This document shows, piece after piece, positions 1 through 6,861 of a stretch of DNA of 64,000 nucleotides. Position 1 is the first letter of the stretch. Each line of letters starts with the position of its first letter. A program made the position numbers and the translations under genes. Origin of the DNA: Brevundimonas sp. (GTDB taxonomy: Bacteria > Pseudomonadota > Alphaproteobacteria > Caulobacterales > Caulobacteraceae); the NCBI RefSeq assembly GCF_030704825.1, contig NZ_JAUYNX010000021.1:62001-126000 (forward strand), given 5' to 3'. The notes under the pieces are model-generated. The model had not been told where the DNA came from. It was given only the letters and a program-made list of their open reading frames with translations, and searched no databases.

Positions 1-1
1 C

Positions 2-883
2 TATACCGACGCCCTGATCGAGGCCGCCGACAAGACCACCGACCGCGTCCACACCTCCTACCAATTAGCCGCCGCCACCACCGGCCGCCTCGCCTCCTCC
101 GACCCCAACCTCCAGAACATCCCGATCCGCACCGAGACCGGCCGCCAGATCCGCCAGGCCTTCATCGCCGCCCCCGGCCATGTCCTGATCAGCGCCGACT
201 ACAGCCAGATCGAGCTGCGCCTGCTGGCCCACATCGGCGACATCCCCGAGCTGAAGCGCGCCTTCGCCGCCGGCATCGACATCCACACCGCCACGGCCAG
301 CGAGATGTTCGGCGTCCCCGTCGGCCAGATGGACCCCGAGACCCGCCGCCGCGCCAAGGCGATCAATTTCGGCATCGTCTACGGCATCAGCGCCTTCGGC
401 CTGGCCGCCCAGCTGAACATCGACCAGGGCGAGGCCGGCGCCTACATCAAGACCTATTTCGAGCGCTTCCCCGGCATCCGCACCTATATGGACGCGACCA
501 AGGCCCAGGTCCGCGAGACCGGCATGGTCAGCACCGTCTTCGGCCGCCGCATCCACATCCCCGCCATCCATTCCAAGTCAGGGGCCGAGCGCCAGTTCGG
601 CGAACGCGCCGCCATCAACGCCCCCATCCAGGGCGCCGCCGCCGACATCATCCGCCGCGCCATGATGCGGATGCCGGGGGCTCTGGTTGAGGCCGGCCTG
701 TCAACGAAGATGCTGCTCCAGGTCCACGACGAACTGGTCTTCGAGGCGCCGGAGGCGGAGGCCGAGCGCGCCATCGCCGTGATCAAGCGGACGATGGAGG
801 GGGCGGCGGAACCGGCCGTGGCCCTGACGGCGCCGCTGGTGGTGGAGGCGAGGGCGGCGGGGAACTGGGACGAGGCGCATTGA
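2..883 (+). CDS. polA: DNA polymerase I, C-terminal part (cut by window start)
   Basis: This is the polymerase (family A palm/fingers) domain of DNA polymerase I, which fills gaps during Okazaki fragment maturation and excision repair. The frame is open from base 2 without a start codon, so the N-terminal 5'-nuclease, the 3'-5' exonuclease domain and part of the polymerase lie upstream of the window. Visible motifs are DPNLQNIPIRTETGR, motif A (SADYSQIELR), the O-helix RRRAKAINFGIVYG (motif B) and motif C (LLQVHDELVFEAP), all intact. It ends normally with NWDEAH and a TGA. A second, diverged copy of its last 255 bases lies at 1730-1983. The short in-frame Met at 305 is not a real start. Confidence 0.96.
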   Translation, partial: YTDALIEAADKTTDRVHTSYQLAAATTGRLASSDPNLQNIPIRTETGRQIRQAFIAAPGHVLISADYSQIELRLLAHIGDIPELKRAFAAGIDIHTATASEMFGVPVGQMDPETRRRAKAINFGIVYGISAFGLAAQLNIDQGEAGAYIKTYFERFPGIRTYMDATKAQVRETGMVSTVFGRRIHIPAIHSKSGAERQFGERAAINAPIQGAAADIIRRAMMRMPGALVEAGLSTKMLLQVHDELVFEAPEAEAERAIAVIKRTMEGAAEPAVALTAPLVVEARAAGNWDEAH

Positions 884-892
884 GGGGGCGGC

Positions 893-949
893 CGGTGAAA
901 AAGGACGCTCGTCGGTGAAAACAGAGCTCCTTTGTTGAAATTTTCACCG
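893..949. repeat. CGGTGAAAA repeat cluster directly after polA
   Basis: CGGTGAAAA occurs at 893-901 and 913-921, and its inverse TTTTCACCG at 941-949. The 913 and 941 copies form an inverted repeat with a 19-base spacer, and the 893 copy is a direct repeat 20 bases earlier. The cluster starts 10 bases after the polA stop, at the edge of the accessory island. It could be a recombinase arm site or an operator; the sequence does not decide which. Confidence 0.5.
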
Positions 950-1059
950 ATACGAATCATATTGGGCAGGCAAAGTCCTTCCCGCGTCCCGAACTGTCGC
1001 CGTATGGCGTGCGTGTCCCGGTTCCGCCGGGACTAGGGGCCGGGAAGGCGCCCTCCCCC

Positions 1060-1671
1060 TCACTGGAACCGCCAAACGTCGTCGATGCGCGGCCGCAGCA
1101 TGTCGCGCCAGCGATGGGCGTCCCGGCGATCGGCGCGAAACGACCGCGCGATCGCGCCCGCGCACATGTCGGCGAGCTGGATCAGCGGATCGGTCTTTGA
1201 ATCCGAGAAGCGACAATCACGTACAGCACCCTCGCGCACCTTGCGGCGGATGGCGGTCGAAAGCTTCTGTCGGAACTCCCGGTCGCCGGAGCCGTCGATG
1301 ATGACCTTGGCGTTGGTCAGGCGGCCGTTGTCGTGGCGCAGCATCTGTTTGACGAAGAACTCGTAGAAACTCTCCTTGTCGGTCTGCAGATGGGCGGAGC
1401 GGATCACCGCTTTCTCGACCACGATAGCGCGGACGCGGAAGGGCGCGGCGGCGACCGCGCGAAAGAAGCGATCCCGCACCTCGTCCCGGCTCTTGCTGAA
1501 TTTGAACTCGCCCTTGTGCATCGGGCGCGCGGCCGACCCTTCGATCAGACGACGCGTCAGGGCCGCGTCGTCGGCGTCGTCGAACATGATCATGGCGGCG
1601 ACGAACACGGGGGAACTCCCTTGGTCGACCTTGAAGCCAGCGTCTCCGCTTTCGTCGATGTAGACAAGCAT
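1060..1671 (-). CDS. DUF3800 domain protein
   Basis: A 203-residue protein with the DUF3800 signature: an N-terminal acidic motif YIDESGD right after the start and a C-terminal SDSKTDPLIQLADMCAGAI segment. These acidic clusters suggest an RNase H-like metal-dependent fold, but the family has no settled function and is common in mobile and defence islands. I chose the ATG at 1671 because the family begins directly with the beta-strand MLVYIDESG; a GTG at 1716 would add 15 residues of unlikely sequence. The gene stands alone, antisense to polA, between the intact polA end and the frameshifted polA fragment, so it looks like the cargo of a small insertion. No integrase is visible beside it. Confidence 0.8.
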   Translation of the reverse strand: MLVYIDESGDAGFKVDQGSSPVFVAAMIMFDDADDAALTRRLIEGSAARPMHKGEFKFSKSRDEVRDRFFRAVAAAPFRVRAIVVEKAVIRSAHLQTDKESFYEFFVKQMLRHDNGRLTNAKVIIDGSGDREFRQKLSTAIRRKVREGAVRDCRFSDSKTDPLIQLADMCAGAIARSFRADRRDAHRWRDMLRPRIDDVWRFQ

Positions 1672-1729
1672 GGCCGTATGATCGACCGGATTACTCCCGG
1701 TTGTGAAGGGGCACACGCGCGCGCCTGTT

Positions 1730-1983
1730 CAGGGCGCCGCCGCCGCCATCATCCGCCGCGCCATGATGCGGATGCCGGGGCGCTGGCCGACGCCGGCCTC
1801 TCAACGAGGATGCTGCTCCAGGTCCACGACGAACTGGTTTTCGAGGCCCCCGAAGCCGAGGCCGAGCGCGCCATCGCCGTGATCAAGCGGACGATGGAGG
1901 GGGCGGCGGAACCGGCCGTGGCGCTGACGGCGCCGCTGGTGGTGGAGGCGAGGGCGGCGGGGAATTGGGACGAGGCGCACTGA
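1730..1983 (+). pseudogene. Second copy of polA 3' end, frameshifted remnant
   Basis: These 254 bases repeat the last 255 bases of polA (629-883), including motif C and the end NWDEAH-TGA; similarity runs a few bases past the stop (TGAGGGGGC). Differences are scattered and mostly at third codon positions, plus one missing G in the G-run at about 1777-1780 that puts the upstream part out of frame. By eye about 93 percent of bases match. It cannot be expressed as part of polA. It is best read as the displaced native 3' end, or a donor's end, left by insertion of the DUF3800 segment. Confidence 0.85.
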
Positions 1984-2006
1984 GGGGGCTTTGCGGTCTC
2001 GCCAGC

Positions 2007-3107
2007 TCAGAATGGGATGTCATCTCCTAGGGCCGCTGGTTCAGTCAGTTTCAAACGGAGGCGCCCTCCATGGAGCTCATAGGTCTCGCCCGTTACGTCG
2101 TTCATCCAGCGGACCATTCGATTGCTGCTGTTCACCAGATAAGCCGCCGCATAGAGCTGGTTGTTTGAGTTGAAGGCCTCGACCACCCTCTTTCGCTGGG
2201 CGGGCATCAGAGACGTGAGCGCGCTCGTCATCCGCTTGAACAGGTCGGTCGTTTCCCCCCAACTCGGTGAGGCAGCGAAAGCCTCGATAAGAGCATTGTT
2301 CAACCGGTCCCCCGCACCGAGCTCTTTGGCGAGGAGCTTGTACAGCTTTGCCGCCGAGCCTTCCGGATTGTCGAGAGAGCCGGGCGTGGCTTGAATGTGG
2401 CCCACGAAGCCTCCCGGGGCCTTCTTCCCGAGCTTTACGCAGACAATAGGTTTCTGCGCGCCCAGCGCGTAGCCGATCTCCTGCTGGGTCCAAATGCTCT
2501 CTTCGAAGTCGTCGGTGAAGTAGACGATCATTATTTCCATGGTCTCCAGACCGAGCATGATCTGCTGGCGCCATTCGGTCTGGGCCGGAATGGTGTCATG
2601 AGCGACGAAACAGCTAATGCCGTATTGCTCAAGCGCGTCCGCGAGCCGGTGGGCACCTGCCTTGTGCTCGTCGCGATGAGTTATGAATGCCCGGACCAGA
2701 CCTGGCTTCCAAAACTCGATCGTGTCAGGGTTTGGCACGGGCCGCCCCTGATACTCCTTCGCAGCTTGATACTCGGGGTCGTTCTCGTCGGCGAGCTCAA
2801 GGTGGCATTCCCGGACGTGCTCATTCGACCGCGTGATTAGCCCGTTGAGGTCTTCAGCCAGCTTACCTGTCAGCTCCTTTCGGAGCTCTGTCGTAAACGG
2901 CACCAGCGTGTCGAGCGGCAAGTAGAATACGACGTCGTGGCCGTAGCTCCCGCCGTTCCAGTTGTCGGTCTCGACCTGTAGCTCGATGCCTACACGCGCC
3001 GCTTCGAGGATCGCCGCGCGATTTTCCAGTCCCGCTCTACGGTACATCGCGACCAGTTGCCGAAGTAGGCCCGGTAGCCGTCCGGGGAATGTGAAGTTGA
3101 TCGCCAT
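2007..3107 (-). CDS. TIR-domain protein, putative NAD-consuming defence effector
   Basis: A 366-residue protein with three parts. Residues 1-130 are an unrecognised N-terminal domain rich in charged helices. Residues about 137-240 are a TIR domain (VRAFITHRDEHKAGAHRLAD, ISCFVAHD, WRQQIMLGLETMEIMIVYFT). About 100 C-terminal residues are unrecognised. The expected catalytic glutamate of NAD-cleaving TIR domains is present in SIWTQQEIGYAL (about residue 210). Bacterial TIR proteins usually act in anti-phage immunity by degrading NAD or making cyclic ADP-ribose signals; that role here is inference. The ATG at 3107 is preferred over an upstream TTG at 3164; neither has a strong ribosome binding site. 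It is divergent from the unknown gene at 3233, so the two may share a control region. Confidence 0.8.
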   Translation of the reverse strand: MAINFTFPGRLPGLLRQLVAMYRRAGLENRAAILEAARVGIELQVETDNWNGGSYGHDVVFYLPLDTLVPFTTELRKELTGKLAEDLNGLITRSNEHVRECHLELADENDPEYQAAKEYQGRPVPNPDTIEFWKPGLVRAFITHRDEHKAGAHRLADALEQYGISCFVAHDTIPAQTEWRQQIMLGLETMEIMIVYFTDDFEESIWTQQEIGYALGAQKPIVCVKLGKKAPGGFVGHIQATPGSLDNPEGSAAKLYKLLAKELGAGDRLNNALIEAFAASPSWGETTDLFKRMTSALTSLMPAQRKRVVEAFNSNNQLYAAAYLVNSSNRMVRWMNDVTGETYELHGGRLRLKLTEPAALGDDIPF

Positions 3108-3232
3108 TCCGAGACTATCGCCGCGTTCGCGTGAGCCGGAAAGGTGCAGGCACAGCCCAAACAACCGGAAGCTTGCGCGTCAACCATCCCGCCCCCATCT
3201 ACAGTTGAAGCTTGGCTGCTGGGAGACTGGTC
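3108..3232. promoter_or_regulatory. Divergent intergenic region of the TIR island
   Basis: A 125-base gap between the TIR gene (minus) and the unknown gene at 3233 (plus), so it must carry promoters for both if both start here. It is less GC-rich than the chromosome average. I see GGGAG 7-8 bases before the GTG at 3233 but no clear operator or inverted repeat. Confidence 0.35.
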
Positions 3233-4255
3233 GTGGGTGAGAAGCGGTTTCCTTGGAAGGGCAACTTCCGCATCGTCCCCCCGAAAGTACGGGTGGAACT
3301 CGCGAAGATTGACAGCGAGCTTGTCGCTATCGCGGCCGTAAAGTCGGTTCACATCGCTGATGTGCAGTCCGGCCTCTATGCCCACCTCGGGCTAGATATC
3401 GACTTGCTGGATGGGTCGGTCATCACGGACGGGCCCAAGCAGCCACCTGCGGATGCAGGCAAATGGTCCTACCGCAATGAAAGAGGATGGGACCGAAAGC
3501 GCCCCGACCTCCCGATGGTCCCGAAGAGCTACGTTTTTGAGACACCTAACTTCGGTGATGCAGCGACCTATGGGACGCACATGCACGTCATGACGCGGGA
3601 CGTGTATCAGCATCAGGTCTTCGAACCCCAAGGGATGGAGATTGAACCGACGATCTTGTCGCAGACTACGGCGGACAACGTCCTCGTGAAGTTCGCCTTG
3701 GCTCCGATGCTCAGCCGTGGTCAGCCGGAGTTTGAGCTTATGCTCCTGTGGGCGTTGAACGTCTTGCAGGAAAACACAGGCGTCACAGGGGTGTTTCCCA
3801 GCACAGCTACCAAGGAAGACTTCTTGGGCACCATCCAGCTTGACTGGGACATCTTCCCGCCCGGGACGATTGATGACGTTGTTGCGTGGTTCACCTCAAA
3901 ACCGAGCGCTGCGTCGCGTGCACCGGATTTCGACAAGCACCTCCGGGACCGAACCGCTGCCTTCAACAAGCTGCAACCTGAGGCGTACATCCGAGGCTCA
4001 GGACAGTTCGGCTCTTACTTCGGTGCCAAGTTCGCTGACGACCTCGTCGTGTTCGAGAACCTCCGATACGGCAACGCACTGTATGTCTTGTACGACGACT
4101 GGAACGACATATCGAAGCGATCGCGCCTCGACCTGCTGCGCGACCATGACGCGAAGTTCGACCGAATCATCCACACTGATGATTGGCAGTTCCGCTTCCG
4201 TGAGTTGATCCGCCGGGAACTCGCTGCCAGGCGGCGCGGTCGAGGCCGTCACTAG
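3233..4255 (+). CDS. Unrecognised island protein next to TIR gene
   Basis: A 340-residue soluble protein that I do not recognise. It has no signal peptide or membrane segment. Visible features are an N-terminal basic stretch (EKRFPWKGNF), a histidine-containing segment (GTHMHVMTRDVYQHQVFE), and a C-terminal half with DDLVVFENLRYGNALYVLYD followed by an aspartate/arginine-rich end. The last segment (RYGNALYVLYDDW, RIIHTDDWQFRFRELI) has the look of a conserved domain in accessory-genome proteins, but I cannot name it. GTG at 3233 is preferred because GGGAG lies 7-8 bases upstream; the TTG at 3212 has no such site. It is followed after 41 bases by the gene at 4297, probably co-transcribed. Its GC content and codon use are less biased than the housekeeping genes, suggesting transfer. 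Confidence 0.6.
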   Translation: MGEKRFPWKGNFRIVPPKVRVELAKIDSELVAIAAVKSVHIADVQSGLYAHLGLDIDLLDGSVITDGPKQPPADAGKWSYRNERGWDRKRPDLPMVPKSYVFETPNFGDAATYGTHMHVMTRDVYQHQVFEPQGMEIEPTILSQTTADNVLVKFALAPMLSRGQPEFELMLLWALNVLQENTGVTGVFPSTATKEDFLGTIQLDWDIFPPGTIDDVVAWFTSKPSAASRAPDFDKHLRDRTAAFNKLQPEAYIRGSGQFGSYFGAKFADDLVVFENLRYGNALYVLYDDWNDISKRSRLDLLRDHDAKFDRIIHTDDWQFRFRELIRRELAARRRGRGRH

Positions 4256-4296
4256 CCAGCGGGTTCCGGGCCTCGGTTCGACTATTCCCGGACCCC

Positions 4297-5190
4297 ATGA
4301 AGGTGAGGCTTAGTTTGGCCGGCTCTATCCGCTTCCACGAGATCATCTACCGCAAGGCCGATCTGCAGCGCATGCCGCCACTAGACCGGCGCTACTTCGT
4401 CATGCTTGGCCAACTCTACAATGATCTGGCGCAACTCCTGATTCAGCTGCTTTATCACTACCCGCTGGCTTGGGCCGAGACAGAGCCCATGCCACTTAGA
4501 GCACGCCGGTCCGCGGCGGCCTTGATGACGCTTCGCCAGCTCGCCGCCCGCATTTGGGAGGTAAACAGCCTGATTGACGGTCAGTTTAATCAGTTCGCGA
4601 AGAGCTATGATCGGGATAAGGCGATCAAGCCGCTTGTCGGCAAACTGCGGGCATACTTACAGGCACCAAACGCGGCGAAGGCGGTCCGACATTCCGCTGC
4701 GGCTCACTTCGACCAGAAGATGATCGACCAAGGGATCGAGTCATTGGGCGACGAGGTGGAGCTCCGCGACTTCTTCACCCACTCAGCAGGTAACATGACC
4801 TTCGATGGAGCAGACACCGTGCTGCTCTTCGGGATGGTGCGGTCGCTCGAAGAAGTGTGGGGCGAGAAGATCAGTGAGCCATTTCCAGCCCTTCAGAGGC
4901 TGGCGCTAGAGCTGCGCGATGGCGCTAGTCTCATCTTAGACATGGTCGTTCCGCTCTTGGCCGCCGTCTACAACAGGCATCTCGAAGACCCCTTCAAGAC
5001 CTCCACGGTCTCAGTTCTATTCGACCAGCCGGAAGCTGACGAGGTCTCAGCTCCCGTGTTCATTTGCGGCCCGAACGAAAAGGATGATGAGGCGCGAGCC
5101 GTGTCCAATGCGAGCGCCCGACGAGCCGAATTGCGTTACCCGGGCGAGGGCATGACTCCCTGGGAGCGTTTTCAACGGACCCGGAATTAG
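4297..5190 (+). CDS. Helical protein with HEPN-like R-x5-H motif
   Basis: A 297-residue, largely alpha-helical protein of unknown family. Residues 131-137 read RHSAAAH, which fits the R-x(4-6)-H motif of HEPN ribonuclease or antitoxin-partner domains and sits in a helical context (LRQLAARIWEVNSLIDGQF before it, HFDQKMIDQGIE after it). The motif alone is weak evidence, so HEPN is a hypothesis. It lies 41 bases after the gene at 3233 and looks co-transcribed with it. The C-terminal 50 residues are acidic and probably disordered. It is the last gene of the low-GC island; typical high-GC sequence resumes about 40 bases later. Confidence 0.55.
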   Translation: MKVRLSLAGSIRFHEIIYRKADLQRMPPLDRRYFVMLGQLYNDLAQLLIQLLYHYPLAWAETEPMPLRARRSAAALMTLRQLAARIWEVNSLIDGQFNQFAKSYDRDKAIKPLVGKLRAYLQAPNAAKAVRHSAAAHFDQKMIDQGIESLGDEVELRDFFTHSAGNMTFDGADTVLLFGMVRSLEEVWGEKISEPFPALQRLALELRDGASLILDMVVPLLAAVYNRHLEDPFKTSTVSVLFDQPEADEVSAPVFICGPNEKDDEARAVSNASARRAELRYPGEGMTPWERFQRTRN

Positions 5191-5229
5191 GTTGTACCCG
5201 CCTCTAGGAGCGAAAAGTCGGCAGGGCCG

Positions 5230-5463
5230 TTACGCCGCGTCATGCAGGTCCGGGACGGCCAGGGCGTCGTCAGGACGCGATGCGTCCCTCCTCCACCTCA
5301 GCGCCCGCAGCTCGATCCGCGCCGCCTGGCGCAGGATGGCGCCGGGGCAGGCGCGCTCGATCTCGGACAGCAGGGTGCTGATGCCGGCGCGGCCGTCGGC
5401 GCTGGTCAGGTCGAGGCCCTCCAGGGCCTCCAGCAGGCGGGTGGTCGGGTCGTCGGCCGTCAT
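5230..5463 (-). CDS. Small hypothetical protein
   Basis: A 77-residue acidic-to-basic helical protein (starts MTADDPTTRLLEALEG, contains SEIERACPGAILRQAARIEL). The high third-position GC matches the core chromosome, so it probably belongs to the host backbone rather than the island ending at 5190. It has an ATG start, no signal peptide and no motif I can name. The CPGAILRQAARIELR helix followed by a tryptophan-arginine patch is its only distinctive feature. It marks the point where the accessory segment gives way to the ordinary genome. Confidence 0.5.
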   Translation of the reverse strand: MTADDPTTRLLEALEGLDLTSADGRAGISTLLSEIERACPGAILRQAARIELRALRWRRDASRPDDALAVPDLHDAA

Positions 5464-5571
5464 CTCGCATCCTCACTCTGTCACCGCCGACCCGGGATGA
5501 TCCAGCCGCGCGCGGCGGGCGGAGTCAATCGGAACGTTCATGATTTGTTCTTTTTAACCACAGCGGAGCGA

Positions 5572-5625
5572 CCCTGCCCCCTCCGGCCCTTCGGGCCACC
5601 TCCCCCATGAAGGGGGAGGAGAGCG
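5572..5625. repeat. Bipartite palindromic repeat, copy 1
   Basis: CCCCCTCC is followed by a small hairpin (CGGCCCTTCGGGCC) and then a CCTCCCCC-loop-GGGGGAGG palindrome. The same two-hairpin plan recurs at 5909, 6009, 39969 and 40045 with different hairpin sequences. Confidence 0.7.
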
Positions 5626-5631
5626 GTCCCT

Positions 5632-5845
5632 TGTCATCCCGGCCGAAGCGAAGCGAAGAGCCGGGACGGGACGGGCCATTGTCATTCCCCTCCCGGATAG
5701 CCCGCAGGGCTGAGCCGGGAGAAGGGCGGCGACCAGCGCGCCTTCCTGACCCTTGCCCCGGACAGCGGCTGGCGCCGCTTCCGGGACGGTCATGGGGTTG
5801 CCGCCACCGTCCCGGATCACCGCTGCGCGGCGTCCGGGATGACAA
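5632..5845. repeat. Three copies of a CATCCCGG...CCGGGA repeat family
   Basis: Three hairpin-forming units occur in this stretch. The first (about 5634-5668) is CATCCCGGCC ... GAGCCGGGACG. The second (about 5684-5725) is CATTCCCCTCCCGG ... GAGCCGGGAG. The third (about 5800-5840) is in reverse orientation: CCGTCCCGGATC ... GTCCGGGATGACA. This type of intergenic repeat is widespread in alphaproteobacterial genomes. No gene is supported here. Confidence 0.6.
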
Positions 5846-5908
5846 GGGAGCGGCGCTTCACCCCTGTCTCGCAACCCCCCGACAAAAGGGCGAGGAAAGG
5901 CAGGGTGC

Positions 5909-6088
5909 GGGCCGGCCCCTCCACCATGCTTCGCATGGTCCCGTCGTCCGATCGCCTCCGGCGACCGTTCCTCCACCCCCCAGGGGGGAGGAGACGGGGT
6001 GTGCGGACCTGCCCCCTCCGGCCCTTCGGACCCGTCGTCGGATCGCATGCGATCCTCCTCCACCCCCGGAAGGGGGAGGAGAAATATT
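5909..6088. repeat. Bipartite palindromic repeat, copies 2 and 3
   Basis: Copy 2 (about 5909-5992) has the hairpin CCATGCTTCGCATGG and then CTCCACCCCCCAGGGGGGAG. Copy 3 (about 6009-6088) has CGGCCCTTCGG, a GGATCGCATGCGATCC palindrome, and CCACCCCCGGAAGGGGGAGG. The whole stretch 5464-6183 is non-coding apart from these repeats. A very long open frame on the minus strand through it is an artefact of GC bias. Confidence 0.7.
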
Positions 6089-6183
6089 TTTCCTGGCGCC
6101 CGGTTTGTTGCTGTCATGGGGGTTTGCGGGGCGCGGGGGGCGATTTGCGCGCCGCAGGGGCGGATGGGCGCAGACTGTCGGCC

Positions 6184-6780
6184 ATGGGAAAACCGAGCAA
6201 ATTGTCCGAGGCCCATTGGGAGGCGCTGTTCTATCGCGATGCGGCCGGAGAGCCGCGCAAGGCGCTGGCGGCCGACTATGGCGTGACCGTGGGGACCATC
6301 GCCTGGCAGGCGCGCAAGCGGCGGCGGATGAAGGGGCAGGTCGCGGGGGCGGTGGACCGGCGGCGGCGGCCCGAGGGCGGCTGGCCCGACGACCATGTGT
6401 TCATCCAGAGCCGCAGCGGCATGACGCCGCGACGCTGGCGCCAGCTGCTGGCCCGCTATGTGGCGGGCGAGGCGCTCTGGGTCCTGTCCGGCGAATACGG
6501 GGTCTCGGAGGGGGCGATCAGCCACAACGCCAGGGCGTGGGGGATGCGCAAGGCGGACTGGCCGGCGGCGGTGTATCTGCCGTGCGCGCCGTCGGAGGAC
6601 GGGCGCGGGCCGCGGCCCGAGATGGCCTTCACCTTCGACCGCGAGGATCCGGAGAAGACCCGCGCGTCGCTGGGGGCGGCGATCCTGCGGGCGCTGGCGG
6701 AGGGGCGGCAGGCCGACGCGGCGGCGCTGGGGCGGATGTGGGGGATGGTCGAGCGGATCTACATGGGGCGGGGGATGTGA
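6184..6780 (+). CDS. Protein with two helix-turn-helix segments, terminase-small-like
   Basis: A 198-residue protein starting at ATG 6184 (MGKPSKLSEAHWEALFY). It carries two similar HTH-like segments: residues about 20-48 (EPRKALAADYGVTVGTIAWQ) and about 85-120 (RYVAGEALWVLSGEYGVSEG, then ISHNARAWGMRK). The second matches in pattern the N-terminal HTH of the DNA-packaging protein at 40349 and of the protein at 28280. It has no catalytic domain. It may be a domesticated phage or GTA small-terminase relative, or a DNA-binding regulator. The upstream frame extending to 5839 runs through repeat sequence and is not coding. Confidence 0.6.
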   Translation: MGKPSKLSEAHWEALFYRDAAGEPRKALAADYGVTVGTIAWQARKRRRMKGQVAGAVDRRRRPEGGWPDDHVFIQSRSGMTPRRWRQLLARYVAGEALWVLSGEYGVSEGAISHNARAWGMRKADWPAAVYLPCAPSEDGRGPRPEMAFTFDREDPEKTRASLGAAILRALAEGRQADAAALGRMWGMVERIYMGRGM

Positions 6781-6861
6781 GGGGGCGTGGGCATGTTGGG
6801 GCGCTATCGCTCGCCGCGCGGCGGCTCGCTGCTTGAGCGCGGACCGTGCTAATCCCCCGCC

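Noticed and set aside
1333..1983. 216-codon open frame ending in the polA sequence
   Set aside because: It is a chimera: antisense of the DUF3800 gene joined to the frameshifted polA remnant. No start site or protein-like composition in the first two thirds.
5464..6183. CRISPR-like array because of repeated units
   Set aside because: Units are palindromic, unevenly spaced and of different length, with no constant direct repeat or cas genes.
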